Shown here: one piece after another, positions 46,203 through 56,385 of the stretch
How positions within the stretch are numbered: the stretch's first letter is position 1
Layout of the letters: the number at the start of each line of letters is the position of its first letter
NCBI RefSeq assembly: GCF_900142275.1
Contig: NZ_FRAI01000005.1
Location: forward strand, 487,708-551,707
Direction of reading: 5' to 3'
Source: Anaerobranca californiensis DSM 14826
Lineage (GTDB): Bacteria > Bacillota > Proteinivoracia > Proteinivoracales > Proteinivoracaceae
DNA: 64,000 nt
The notes under the pieces: model-generated
What the model was told of the DNA's origin: nothing
Seen by the model: only the letters and a program-made list of their open reading frames with translations
Database searches by the model: none
Made by a program: the position numbers and the translations under genes

Positions 46203-46862
46203 TTATAGTAATTTTGCATCATTGATTACTAAACCAAAGGATGCATCTAAAAACTCTGCTGCCCTACGGCACATTACCATTCTAGTTAAGAATATTTCAA
46301 AGTATTCCATGACGGTAGTTATATTTTGGTCTATTTTTAATTCTAAGGTAACTTTTCGCTGTTGTGGATCAACATTTAAGAAAGAGTGGACTGCTCCGTA
46401 ATTTACCCGATCGTGAATATCAAAGGTAGATACATCGGGATTCCTCACCCTAGATCTGTGGACATCAGATTTATCAGCTAATATTAAAGCTGCAGCTACA
46501 TTATTAACACTTTGGCCATATTCTTCTTCATGGTTACCAATAGCTGCTATGATAATTGCTATTTCTTCTGGATCCATTTTTAGATCCCGTAAAATATCAT
46601 AGGCTATCATCGCCCCTGATTGTCCGTGATTATACCTTGAAACGACATTGCCAATATCATGGAGGTATCCAGCTATTGCTGCCAGTTCTGCTTCCCGTTT
46701 AGGAAAACCTAATCTTTCTAAAATATTCGCAGCGATATTTGATACTAAATTTTTATGGCGATAACTATGTTCTGTAAAGCCCATAGTACCTAAGTGTTCA
46801 TCACCTTTTTTTATAAAGGTTTTAGTTATTGGATGTTCCTTAACATCTTCAACTGTTATCAT
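46203..46862 (-). CDS. HD-domain phosphohydrolase
   Basis: A 219-residue HD-type protein: HSYRHKNLVSNIA, GYLHDIGNV, GNHEEEYG and LADKSDVHRSRV give the metal-binding residues. It may hydrolyse nucleotides or a cyclic nucleotide, but the substrate is not known. The family occurs just upstream of secD in many Clostridia. ATG 46862 after AAAGGA is chosen; it overlaps the small P-loop gene end. Confidence 0.85.
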   Translation of the reverse strand: MITVEDVKEHPITKTFIKKGDEHLGTMGFTEHSYRHKNLVSNIAANILERLGFPKREAELAAIAGYLHDIGNVVSRYNHGQSGAMIAYDILRDLKMDPEEIAIIIAAIGNHEEEYGQSVNNVAAALILADKSDVHRSRVRNPDVSTFDIHDRVNYGAVHSFLNVDPQQRKVTLELKIDQNITTVMEYFEIFLTRMVMCRRAAEFLDASFGLVINDAKLL

Positions 46863-47220
46863 TTTTATCAATCCTTTCTATCCCTTTAATAGCAATTTCT
46901 AGCACCTCTTCTATTGATAGATTATCAGTATCAATGAATATATCTTTGTTTAAAAAGGCATCTTCAAGTTTACTCCTTTGTTGAATTAACCTTTCTTCCC
47001 CCCAACTTATTGTTGGACGCCTCCTTTTAGCAACCTCTAAACTACATTGCAGATAAATTAAGATATCTGGATTATACCTTTGCCAAAGTTTTTTAACTAC
47101 AGAATGCTCCTGAGGAACATTATAAGCCTTTAAATAACCCCTTTCATTTAAACCCTTTACTAATGTAGTTTTCCCAGCTGCACAGTTTCCTACCACAGCA
47201 ATTTTTAAATTTTTTTTCAA
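46849..47220 (-). CDS. Small P-loop NTPase/kinase-like protein
   Basis: A 123-residue protein starting with a Walker A GNCAAGKTTLVKGL and ending in a short helical part. Segments DILIYLQCSLEVAKRRR resemble the lid of nucleotide or adenylylsulfate kinases, but it is very short and no substrate motif is certain. TTG start at 47220. Located in the unit with the SpoIIE-like phosphatase and HD protein. Confidence 0.7.
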   Translation of the reverse strand: MKKNLKIAVVGNCAAGKTTLVKGLNERGYLKAYNVPQEHSVVKKLWQRYNPDILIYLQCSLEVAKRRRPTISWGEERLIQQRSKLEDAFLNKDIFIDTDNLSIEEVLEIAIKGIERIDKNDNS

Positions 47221-47235
47221 AGTTTATTCCCCCTA

Positions 47236-47928
47236 TTATAGTGGAAAAGTCGCATTAATTTTTCTTATTATACTTTCTTGTTCAGAAGTTTCCATTACCA
47301 TTATAGTAATATCATCATTAGGTTTTTGTTGATCTAATTGTAAAGCTAAATCAAGAATTTTATCAGCTTTGTTTTGAGTGGTGATCGTCTCTCTGAGGAT
47401 ATTTATAATATCTCCATTTTTTATGGGATTGTTATACTTTTTACCAGCACCCATTAACCCGTCGGTATAGGCCATAATAGTCATCCCTATCTTTAAAGGC
47501 AATTCTTTTATTAGGGGTTTAGAAAATTTATAAAAACCTAATGGTTGGACTTGTTCTTCAAATATTATTTCCCGTTCATTATCGATTACTATCACTGGAC
47601 AATGGCCATTCCTTGAAATAATAATACTTTGAGTATCTAAAGCTAAAGAAATCATAGTTAAAGTTGCAGATACCTTGCCACCTTTAATTGTAAAAAGATA
47701 ATCTTGCACAGCCCTGGCCACCGCTCCATCCCTAGCCCCATCACTGATTAAATTAGTAATTTTACCAACTATAGAGTTACTGATTACCTTTGCAGATTTA
47801 CCACTACCTTGTCCATCTACAATTATTCCTGTAACTCCTCCTAATGGTCTTTCTACAATTTCCGCTGTATCTCCACCTATCCTTTGCCCATATTTATTAA
47901 CTTTTGCAATTGATACATTAACCAACAT
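47236..47928 (-). CDS. SpoIIE-family (PP2C-like) serine phosphatase
   Basis: A 230-residue stand-alone phosphatase domain: VDGQGSGKSAKV, ATLTMISLALD, SRNGHCPVIV and AYTDGLMGAGKKY give the manganese-binding aspartates. Such proteins act on anti-anti-sigma factors. It has no membrane part or sensor. It is the first of three genes (P-loop, HD) and could be a partner of the RsbW-like protein at 24.7 kb (inference). Confidence 0.78.
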   Translation of the reverse strand: MLVNVSIAKVNKYGQRIGGDTAEIVERPLGGVTGIIVDGQGSGKSAKVISNSIVGKITNLISDGARDGAVARAVQDYLFTIKGGKVSATLTMISLALDTQSIIISRNGHCPVIVIDNEREIIFEEQVQPLGFYKFSKPLIKELPLKIGMTIMAYTDGLMGAGKKYNNPIKNGDIINILRETITTQNKADKILDLALQLDQQKPNDDITIMVMETSEQESIIRKINATFPL

Positions 47929-48082
47929 TTCCTTTTCCCTCTTTACTTTTTATTTAATATTATATTTTTCTATATTTCTTTTTTAATTCCTTTTAAGTTT
48001 ACACTAATTTTAAAAAAATCCCCTTGAATTGTTGCTTATAATAGAGGCTAAAGGTAAAATAATAGTAAGGAGGTTGATTATT

Positions 48083-48589
48083 TTGATACAAGAATACAAA
48101 GGCATTAAACCTAGGATCCACCCAGATACATATATCCACGAAACCGCTGTAATTATTGGGGATGTGGAAATTGAAGAAGGGGTGAGTATTTGGCCCCATG
48201 TCGTCATCAGAGGAGATTCCAATAAAATTATTATCGGAAAAAATACTAATATTCAAGATGGTTGTATTTTACATGCTGATACTGACTGTCCTTTAATTGT
48301 TGGTGAAGGTGTAACTGTAGGACATAAAGCTATACTCCATGCCTGTACTATCGAAGGGGATACTTTAATTGGAATGGGCTCCACAATCTTAGATTATGCT
48401 GTTATTAAAGAAGGATCTATCGTTGGTGCAGGTTCTTTAGTAGCCCCAGGGAAAGTTTATGAAAAAAATTCTTTAATTATTGGTGTGCCTGGAAAAATGG
48501 TAAGGGAGACCACCCCTGAAGAACGGGAAAATATTAAAAACTCCGCTAAACACTACTTAAAAAAGGCCAATGAATATAAACTCCAGTAG
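48083..48589 (+). CDS. Gamma-class carbonic anhydrase-like protein
   Basis: A 168-residue left-handed beta-helix protein with repeating hexapeptides (PVI/IGDVEIEEG, IGKNTNIQDG) and metal-binding His in VGHKAILHAC. Homologues are annotated as YrdA/PaaY or Cam-type carbonic anhydrases. The TTG at 48083 is chosen because AAGGAGG lies nine bases before it. Monocistronic on the plus strand. Confidence 0.85.
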   Translation: MIQEYKGIKPRIHPDTYIHETAVIIGDVEIEEGVSIWPHVVIRGDSNKIIIGKNTNIQDGCILHADTDCPLIVGEGVTVGHKAILHACTIEGDTLIGMGSTILDYAVIKEGSIVGAGSLVAPGKVYEKNSLIIGVPGKMVRETTPEERENIKNSAKHYLKKANEYKLQ

Positions 48590-48631
48590 CTGCCATCCCT
48601 TTGAATTACTACCTTTCTAATTACTACATAC

Positions 48632-48670
48632 CAAAAACAAAAAGTGCCCGAAGGTCTTACCTTTGGGCAT
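48632..48670 (-). terminator. Terminator of the gene at 48657
   Basis: ATGCCCAAAGG and CCTTCGGGCAC form a stem with one G-T pair, then TTTTTGTTTTTGG on the minus strand; it overlaps the gene end. Confidence 0.7.
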
Positions 48671-49232
48671 TAATGTTATCTATTTCTTCTTTTTCCCCTG
48701 GATAATATCTTTCTATTAACCATTGATCTCCTACTTTTCTAAAATCATAATAGATAATTCCCCAGGTCGTTTCAGGTTGTTGATCAATTTTTCTTTCAGT
48801 ATATTGAAATATAACTTTTACCTTTGCACTATCCCAAGAGATTTCTAGGACTTCCGTTTCTATTTGGTGTATTTCCATTTGTAATTCCTGTACTTTTCGA
48901 TTGTTAATTATTCTATTTTGATCTTGCTGTAATATCCTTCTTCTCTCTACTGTTAAATATTCATATAATGGTTCAAAGGAAAAATTTTCATCTAAGTAAT
49001 TTACATTAAAATATAGTTTTGTAAATTCCTCTGCCCTCTCATTTACAGTATTTCTCCCTTGAGGAAGGTAAATTGTATAATAATATCCAATGCTTCCTAC
49101 TATAACGGCAATAATTATTGCGAAAATAGAAACAGCTATATAATCAGTAAGATTAAACTTACTCCTTTTATTTTTTGCTACTTTTTTAACCTTCCCTTGT
49201 CTATTTTTTTTAGTTTTTATATTTTCCCCCAC
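48657..49232 (-). CDS. Membrane-anchored protein of unknown function
   Basis: A 191-residue protein with a basic N-terminus, one membrane helix (about residues 32-54) and an extracytoplasmic domain whose alternating beta pattern (VKVIFQYTERK, WGIIYYDFRKVGDQWLIERYYPGE) recalls NTF2-like or DUF4829 folds. No firm family. It lies between scfB and the carbonic anhydrase gene. Confidence 0.7.
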   Translation of the reverse strand: MGENIKTKKNRQGKVKKVAKNKRSKFNLTDYIAVSIFAIIIAVIVGSIGYYYTIYLPQGRNTVNERAEEFTKLYFNVNYLDENFSFEPLYEYLTVERRRILQQDQNRIINNRKVQELQMEIHQIETEVLEISWDSAKVKVIFQYTERKIDQQPETTWGIIYYDFRKVGDQWLIERYYPGEKEEIDNINAQR

Positions 49233-49287
49233 TTTTTTTCTCCCCCTCAGAGAATAATTTAATTTATATTATACTCTGAATATCCAT

Positions 49288-50658
49288 TTATTTCAAGATT
49301 TTATTTATTGCTTTAACTGCTTCGATATATAAACTACATTCTGTTCGTATTTTTTGTAATTCACAGCCTAATTTATAAGGTTTCTTTAGATCTTTGTTAT
49401 ATAAATAAGCATTGGCATGGCAGCCACCACCACAGTAATAGCGGGCCCAACACCATTTACAATCTTCTTTTTCAAAAAGTGAACTTTGGAGGAAAGCTTC
49501 TTTAATCTTATCTCCTGAAAAGGATGTATTTAAATTTCCCATAATAAATTCTTTATTTCCTACAAACTGATGACAAGGATAGATATCCCCATTAGGATCA
49601 ATAGCTAAATATTCCACTCCAGCTCCACAGCCACTTACCCTTTTAGCAGCACAAGGCCCGCCATCGATATTGATATTAAAGTGGAAAAAATTGAAGGGTT
49701 TGTCCTTTTGATAATAATCTAAATAAATATCCGTCAACTTCCAGTATTCTTCCTTTAGCTTGTTTAGATGTTCAAAGGTCAAAGCATATCCTTTATTTTC
49801 AGGAACTACCACAGGTTCAACAGATACTTCTGTAAACCCTTGTTCGATAATATGTTTTACATCTTCGGCAAAGTCGAGATTTTCAGCAGTAAATGTTCCC
49901 CTAACATAATAGTTCCTGTTATTTCTACTTTGGACAAATCCTCTATATTTATCTATTATCTGCTCATAAGTTCCTTCTCCTTGAACAGTCTTCCTCATAT
50001 TGTCATTGACTTCTTTCCTGCCATCTAAACTTAGTACAGTGCTAAGTCCATGGTCATTGACAAAATCCTGTACTTCTTTGGTAAGGGCTAAGCCATTAGT
50101 AGTTAACGTAAATCTTATGTGTTTATTATACTCTTTTTCCCTTTCTCTAGCATAGGTTATAACTTCTTTGATTAGCTGGAAATTCATCAAAGGTTCTCCC
50201 CCGAAAAAGTCAATTTCACAATTCTTCCTAGGGCCAGATTTTTCTAAAATAAAATCTACTGCCTTTTTAGCAGTTTCTATATCCATTAAAGTCCTTTCTC
50301 CCCCGAAATGACCACTAGATGCAAAACAATATTTACATCTCATGTTACAATCATGGGCAACATGTAAGCATAGTGCTTTAACTATATCGGAATTAGGTTT
50401 AGTTATTTCTCCACCATTATCCTCAGTAAATAATAGTTTTTTATCAACTAGTTGTCCCAATTCTTCTAAAGCTTGTTCCACTTCATGTTGAGGAAAATGA
50501 CTTAAAACCTTAACTATTTCTTCCCTTTTAACCCCTTTTTCTAATTGATTTATGATTTCATTGGTTATCTCGTCTATTACATGTACAGCTCCAGAAGGTA
50601 TATCTATTAAGATATTTATACCATTTCTACTAAACTTATAATAATTTTGTAACTTCAA
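49288..50658 (-). CDS. scfB: Radical SAM SCIFF peptide maturase
   Basis: A 456-residue radical SAM/SPASM protein. An N-terminal RiPP recognition part precedes CNMRCKYCFASSGHF, and the SPASM end has the cysteine set CGAG, CHQF, CKWCWARYYCGGGCHAN. It forms thioether links in the SCIFF peptide encoded just upstream. Length matches the family. A short gap and the same strand support one operon with scfA. Confidence 0.92.
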   Translation of the reverse strand: MKLQNYYKFSRNGINILIDIPSGAVHVIDEITNEIINQLEKGVKREEIVKVLSHFPQHEVEQALEELGQLVDKKLLFTEDNGGEITKPNSDIVKALCLHVAHDCNMRCKYCFASSGHFGGERTLMDIETAKKAVDFILEKSGPRKNCEIDFFGGEPLMNFQLIKEVITYAREREKEYNKHIRFTLTTNGLALTKEVQDFVNDHGLSTVLSLDGRKEVNDNMRKTVQGEGTYEQIIDKYRGFVQSRNNRNYYVRGTFTAENLDFAEDVKHIIEQGFTEVSVEPVVVPENKGYALTFEHLNKLKEEYWKLTDIYLDYYQKDKPFNFFHFNINIDGGPCAAKRVSGCGAGVEYLAIDPNGDIYPCHQFVGNKEFIMGNLNTSFSGDKIKEAFLQSSLFEKEDCKWCWARYYCGGGCHANAYLYNKDLKKPYKLGCELQKIRTECSLYIEAVKAINKILK

Positions 50659-50705
50659 TTTCTTTCAACTCCTAATTAACTTTTTATTTAAAGAAAGAAA
50701 GCAGC

Positions 50706-50843
50706 CTAGTTGGCTACTTTTTCACATACTTGGTTACCTACAGTACAGCTGGTTTTACAAGCTGATTGACAAGAAGTTTGACATTCTCCACATCCTATTT
50801 CTACTCTTTCCACAACTTTGTTAATTGTTAAAATATGTTTCAT
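50706..50843 (-). CDS. scfA: SCIFF ribosomal peptide precursor
   Basis: A 45-residue peptide with exactly six cysteines (18, 21, 25, 29, 33, 40) in a C-rich core GCGECQTSCQSACKTSC, the hallmark six-Cys-in-45 family of Clostridia. The leader MKHILTINK is typical. It is directly upstream of its maturase and has its own promoter and ribosome site. The mature product's role is not known for most members. Confidence 0.93.
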   Translation of the reverse strand: MKHILTINKVVERVEIGCGECQTSCQSACKTSCTVGNQVCEKVAN

Positions 50844-50870
50844 CAGTCTCAGCCTCCTTCAACATTCCTA

Positions 50871-50900
50871 ATTATACCACAAGATAGCTCCATTAAGCAA
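50871..50900 (-). promoter_or_regulatory. Promoter of scfAB
   Basis: On the minus strand TTGCTT (50895-50900) and TATAAT (50871-50876) with an 18-base spacer, 30 bases ahead of the scfA start. Confidence 0.6.
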
Positions 50901-50992
50901 TTTTATTTAATATTTTTTTAATTGTATTTTCCTAAAATAACTATTACAATATTAATTAAAAGTTGTAAAGAATTATAAGGGGTTGACTAAAA

Positions 50993-51535
50993 TTGCTTTT
51001 ACAATTATTTTTTTCTTTTTTTAAGATAGGTTCTTTCACTTTTGGTGGGGGATATGCCATGCTGCCTGTAATCCAAAGGGAGGTAGTTGAAAACCGTCGT
51101 TGGGTAGAAGAAAAAGAATTTCTAGAAGTTTTAGGAGTTAGTCAATCAGGTCCAGGGGCTGTTGCAGTAAATACTGCCATTTACTTGGGATATAAAATAA
51201 AAGGAGTACCTGGTAGTATTGCTGCAACTTTAGGGGTTGTTACACCTTCTTTTTTAATTATCTTAGCCCTTGCTACTATTTTACAATTTGTTGTCTACCA
51301 TCCAGTAGGTGAAGGATTTTTTGCTGGTATTAGACCTGCTGTTGTAGGATTGTTAATTTCTGTAACTATTAATATGTTTAATAAATTAGAAGGTATTCAT
51401 AGCTGGTTTTTATTTTTTCTTTCAGCATTATTCCTGATAATTTTTTCTATTCACCCTGCTTTGATCATTTTATTATCAGCCCTTTACGGTGGAATTTTTT
51501 TTAGTAAAGATATCATTAAAGTTAGGGGTGAATAA
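50993..51535 (+). CDS. chrA: Chromate transporter ChrA, N-type half
   Basis: A 180-residue membrane protein with SFTFGGGYAMLPVIQREVV and GVSQSGPGAVAVNTAIYLGY, the N-terminal repeat of CHR transporters. In short-chain CHR systems two such halves act as a pair. TTG start at 50993 after AAGGGG. The second half is four bases downstream. Confidence 0.88.
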   Translation: MLLQLFFSFFKIGSFTFGGGYAMLPVIQREVVENRRWVEEKEFLEVLGVSQSGPGAVAVNTAIYLGYKIKGVPGSIAATLGVVTPSFLIILALATILQFVVYHPVGEGFFAGIRPAVVGLLISVTINMFNKLEGIHSWFLFFLSALFLIIFSIHPALIILLSALYGGIFFSKDIIKVRGE

Positions 51536-51538
51536 TAA

Positions 51539-52060
51539 ATGTTGTTATTAAAGATTTTCTTATCTTTTTTTAAAATAGGTTTGATAAGTTTTGGTGGTGG
51601 GTATGCCATGATTCCCTTAATTCAAAAGGAGATAATCGGTGTACAAGGTTGGTTGACAGTAAATGAATTTTTAGATATCATTGCAATAGCGGAAATGACC
51701 CCTGGCCCTATTGCCATTAACTCTGCAACTTATATTGGTTATAAAACAGCTGGGGTTATAGGTTCGGTAGTGGCGACTTTAGGAGTTGTCACTCCTTCAT
51801 TTATCGCTATGGTTATTCTCGCCTATATTATCAATAAAACTAAACACCTACCACAAATAAAAGGTGCCTTAAAAGGAATTGTTTCTGGGGTTATTGCCCT
51901 TATTGGATATGCAACATTTAAAATGGCTATTGGAGTAGATATTCTAAGTATCTATAATTTCCTGATCTGTTTAGGGGCCTTTTTACTATTTCACTTTACA
52001 AAAAAACACCCTGTATTGTTATTAATTGGTTTCGGTATTATAGGAATTTTTATATTTTAA
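51539..52060 (+). CDS. chrA: Chromate transporter ChrA, C-type half
   Basis: A 173-residue homologue of the previous protein: SFGGGYAMIPLIQKEII and EMTPGPIAINSATYIGY mark the second type of half. The pair exports or imports chromate-like oxyanions; sulfate has also been suggested. The genes are consecutive on the plus strand, in an area where the surrounding genes are on the other strand. Confidence 0.88.
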   Translation: MLLLKIFLSFFKIGLISFGGGYAMIPLIQKEIIGVQGWLTVNEFLDIIAIAEMTPGPIAINSATYIGYKTAGVIGSVVATLGVVTPSFIAMVILAYIINKTKHLPQIKGALKGIVSGVIALIGYATFKMAIGVDILSIYNFLICLGAFLLFHFTKKHPVLLLIGFGIIGIFIF

Positions 52061-52065
52061 TAAAA

Positions 52066-52155
52066 TCCACTATATCTTCTTATCTTCCCGCTGACAGCTA
52101 GACTTTATTCTTTTTTTTTAGGGAATATATGAAGTTATAGTGGCTTTTTCTTATT
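52066..52155 (+). terminator. Terminator-like long hairpin after chrA pair
   Basis: CCACTATATCTTC (from 52067) and GAAGTTATAGTGG (ending near 52144) pair over 13 bases with about 52 bases between that contain a second short pairing (CTTCCC/GGGAA), then CTTTTTCTT. Probably a terminator with an extended loop. The rest of the 222-base gap to asnB is AT-rich and holds the asnB promoter, which I could not pin down. Confidence 0.5.
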
Positions 52156-52281
52156 ATTCGAATAAACTAAAGTGATTAAAAATTACTATACAAGTTATTA
52201 TTTAAATTTTTTGGGCAATAATTCATTAAAAGGACATTTTAAGAAAGAAATGACTAGTTAAAATTTAAAGGGGGAAATAAG

Positions 52282-54174
52282 ATGTGCGGCATTAATGGCT
52301 TATATTATTTTACTCAACGGACAACAGATGTAAATATAATTATCAAGAAAATGGCTGAAAAAATGATTCATCGTGGGCCAGATAGTGATGGTTTCTATAC
52401 AGATAAAAGGGTTGCATTAGGTTTTCGCCGTTTATCAATTATTGATATTGAAGGTGCTAACCAGCCATTATATAGTGAAAACGGTAAGATAAAATTATTG
52501 TGTAATGGAGAAATTTATAACTTCAAGGAGTTAAGACAAAAATTAATAAAAAAAGGACATGTTTTTTCCACAAAAGGTGATGCAGAGACAATCATTCACT
52601 TATATGAAGAATATGGTAAAGATTTGGTACATCACTTGAGAGGGATGTTTGCTTTTATATTATATGATAGCGATAAAGAAGAGTTTTTAGTCTCTAGGGA
52701 CTTCTTTGGTATCAAACCTTTGTATTATTATGTAGATGAAGAAAAATTTGCTTGTTCCTCTGAATTAAAAAGTCTATTAGAAATTATTCCATCTCGGGAA
52801 CTAGATGAAGAAAGTTTAGCATATTACTTAACTTTTCAATATGTTCCCTTTGAAAAAACAATGGTTAAAAATATTTTAAAACTTTTGCCTGGTCATTTGA
52901 TGATCGTTAATAAAGATGGTATCCAAATAGAAAGATACTTCAAACCCCGATTTAATCCTGTTGCTAAATCTAAAGAGGAATATAAAGCAGAAATAAAGGA
53001 AATTTTATACGATTCTGTTTCCCTTCACATGCAAAGCGATGTGCCAATAGGTTGCTTTTTATCATCAGGCATTGATTCTACAGCAATTGCTTGTTTGATG
53101 AGTAAATTTAGACGGATTAACACTTTTTCTGTAGGTTTTGAAGGGCCTAATAATGAATGTGTCTATTCTTCTCAAACAGCTCAATTTTTAAATTCTATTC
53201 ATCACAAATGGGTAATTAAAGAAGAGGAATATTTTAATAGTATTCCTGATTTCATTCACTACATCGATGAACCAGTGGCGGACCCTTCTGCCATTGCCCT
53301 ATACCTAGTATCTAAATTGGCAGCTACTAAAGTAAAAGTAGTGTTGTCTGGTGAAGGTGCTGATGAGCTATTTGCAGGTTATGGAATTTACCAAGAACCT
53401 TTAGCATTAAAAAGGTTTGAAATTTTACCTGATAGTTTAAAGAAATGGTTAAATAAAATAATTAAACCCCTTCCCGACTTTTATGGTAAAAATTATTTAT
53501 TAAGGGGAACAACTCCACTATCCCATAGATTTTTAGGAAATGCTAAAATCTTTACCGATGAGGTAAAAGATATTTTACTAAATAAAAAATTAGTATATAA
53601 GAGACCTTTCGAAATAGTTAAAAATATTTATGAAGATTATAAAGATCTAGACCCTGTAAAACAGATGCAAATAATCGACATCTATACTTGGTTACCAGGA
53701 GATATATTAACAAAAGGTGATAAAATGTCTATGGCAAATTCTTTAGAATTAAGGGTTCCATTTTTAGATATTGAAGTCTTTAAAGTTGCCAGTCAAATTC
53801 CCACTGAATATTCCATAACTCCCACACAGACTAAAGCAATTCTAAGGGAAGCATTAGCAAGTTTAGTTCCAGATTTTATTATTAATAGGAAAAAGTTGGG
53901 TTTCCCTGTCCCAATAGCTAAATTTTTAAGGGATCAACAAGGGCAAGAAGTACTAAAAACTATTAAACTTAGCGGTATTGGCAAATATATAAATCTTAAT
54001 TATATCGAAAATTTATTTAAGCTTCATCAAAGGGGCAAGGCTGATTATGGCAGAAAACTTTGGACAATATATATTTTAGCCCTTTGGTACAAAATGTATA
54101 TTAAAAATAATAACATTAATGATACTCAACATATTCATTTATTTAAAGAATCGACAAAATCAGCAAAAATTTAA
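52282..54174 (+). CDS. asnB: Asparagine synthetase (glutamine-hydrolysing)
   Basis: A 630-residue AsnB. N-terminal glutaminase domain begins with MCGINGLYYF (Cys2 nucleophile), RGPDSDGF and LSIIDIEGANQP; the synthetase domain has SSGIDSTAIA (ATP loop) and GEGADELFAGYG. It forms Asn from Asp and glutamine. Strong ribosome site GGGGGAAATAAG. Terminates at 54173. Confidence 0.93.
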   Translation: MCGINGLYYFTQRTTDVNIIIKKMAEKMIHRGPDSDGFYTDKRVALGFRRLSIIDIEGANQPLYSENGKIKLLCNGEIYNFKELRQKLIKKGHVFSTKGDAETIIHLYEEYGKDLVHHLRGMFAFILYDSDKEEFLVSRDFFGIKPLYYYVDEEKFACSSELKSLLEIIPSRELDEESLAYYLTFQYVPFEKTMVKNILKLLPGHLMIVNKDGIQIERYFKPRFNPVAKSKEEYKAEIKEILYDSVSLHMQSDVPIGCFLSSGIDSTAIACLMSKFRRINTFSVGFEGPNNECVYSSQTAQFLNSIHHKWVIKEEEYFNSIPDFIHYIDEPVADPSAIALYLVSKLAATKVKVVLSGEGADELFAGYGIYQEPLALKRFEILPDSLKKWLNKIIKPLPDFYGKNYLLRGTTPLSHRFLGNAKIFTDEVKDILLNKKLVYKRPFEIVKNIYEDYKDLDPVKQMQIIDIYTWLPGDILTKGDKMSMANSLELRVPFLDIEVFKVASQIPTEYSITPTQTKAILREALASLVPDFIINRKKLGFPVPIAKFLRDQQGQEVLKTIKLSGIGKYINLNYIENLFKLHQRGKADYGRKLWTIYILALWYKMYIKNNNINDTQHIHLFKESTKSAKI

Positions 54175-54196
54175 AGGGGCTCAAATGAGCCCCTTT
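54173..54196. terminator. Terminator shared by asnB and the SASP gene
   Basis: AAAGGGGCTC-AAAT-GAGCCCCTTT, a perfect 10-bp stem between two convergent genes, with T-rich tails. Confidence 0.85.
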
Positions 54197-54210
54197 CCCT
54201 CGTTCCATGA

Positions 54211-54414
54211 CTATCTCTCTTCATTTAATTTTTCCATGGCAGCAATCATTTTTTTAACCATCATGCCACCAACCATTCCACATTCCCGAGATGTCATGTT
54301 CTTCCAACCAACTTGACGGACTTTATCGGCTAAACCTAGCTCTTGGGCTGTTTCATACTTGAAACGTTCCATTACAGAGGATGCTTCAGGTATTAGGTGT
54401 TTTTTTTTAGCCAT
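54211..54414 (-). CDS. Alpha/beta-type small acid-soluble spore protein
   Basis: A 67-residue protein with RFKYETAQELGL and GWKNMTSRECGMVGGMMVKKMI, matching the two DNA-binding and germination protease parts of alpha/beta SASP, though the second core is diverged. It coats spore DNA. It is the clearest evidence here that the organism sporulates. Monocistronic with good ribosome site GGAGG. Confidence 0.88.
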   Translation of the reverse strand: MAKKKHLIPEASSVMERFKYETAQELGLADKVRQVGWKNMTSRECGMVGGMMVKKMIAAMEKLNEER

Positions 54415-54514
54415 AAAATCCTCCTTTGCAAGATTTTTTTATTTTTCTTGCATTTTTAGTATAACACCATTAAAGAATTATTATTTGTTTTTTTAAATGA
54501 AATTATTACTAATT

Positions 54515-54922
54515 TTATAAATTTAAAGCTAATGTTCCTCCTATCCCCCCTACTACAAAGGAAAGAAGGAGATTTACTAAAGAAAATAAAGATAAACTTA
54601 AGGCAGGAATGCTAGATATAATAATTATTACTATAAAAAAGTAGATAAGGCCTACAATACCACCACTTAGCCACCCATTTTTCCCCTGTTTCATAGCACA
54701 TACAAAACCACCAGAAAAAACACTGATAATTACGGTAAATATTCCAAAAATATCGCCACTGCTTTCTGGAATTGTTGATACTGATAAAATTAAAGCCCAT
54801 GCTAGTAACATTACAAAGGTCACTAAGATACTGGTACCGACACCTAAGAGATAGCTTCTAATACCGGCATTCCCTACTTGTTGATAATTTTTTCTTTTTC
54901 GAGACCTGCGTAACTTCGCCAT
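54515..54922 (-). CDS. TIGR04086 family membrane protein
   Basis: A 135-residue protein with four hydrophobic segments and a basic N-terminus (MAKLRRSRKRK). It fits the small clostridial family TIGR04086 that lies next to yajC. Function unknown. ATG 54922 preceded by GAGGGGTG. Confidence 0.72.
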   Translation of the reverse strand: MAKLRRSRKRKNYQQVGNAGIRSYLLGVGTSILVTFVMLLAWALILSVSTIPESSGDIFGIFTVIISVFSGGFVCAMKQGKNGWLSGGIVGLIYFFIVIIIISSIPALSLSLFSLVNLLLSFVVGGIGGTLALNL

Positions 54923-54979
54923 TTTCAACACCCCTCTTCTTTATCTAATACAACTTATGATAAAGGCGGGGAAATATGC

Positions 54980-55245
54980 TTATAGAACTTTATCTACTGC
55001 ATATTTTTCTGCTTTAACTTCAACTTTATCCGCTATCCTTATTGTAATTTTATTATCATTGATTTCTGTAATTGTACCATAAATACCGCCAATGGTGATA
55101 ATCTTATCTCCTTTTTTTAATTCATTTAACATTTTTTGCCTTTGTTCTTGTTGTTTTTTCTGTGGTCTAATTAAGAAAAACCAGAAAAACACAAAGACAA
55201 GGATTAATGGAGATAAACCTATTATAGTTTGTAAAAGTTGATCCA

Positions 55246-55246
<1 letters not shown>
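54980..55246 (-). CDS. yajC: Preprotein translocase subunit YajC
   Basis: An 88-residue protein with one N-terminal helix and FLIRPQKKQQEQRQKMLNEL, then the small beta domain GDKIITIGGIYGTI. It is an accessory of SecDF. Conserved next to tgt. Its ATG is adjacent to the tgt stop. Confidence 0.93.
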
Positions 55247-56382
<1,136 letters not shown>

Positions 56383-56385
56383 CTA

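Noticed and set aside
48010..48256. Two overlapping minus-strand frames opposite the carbonic anhydrase gene
   Set aside because: No ribosome site and composition typical of antisense shadows; the plus-strand gene has clear hexapeptide repeats.
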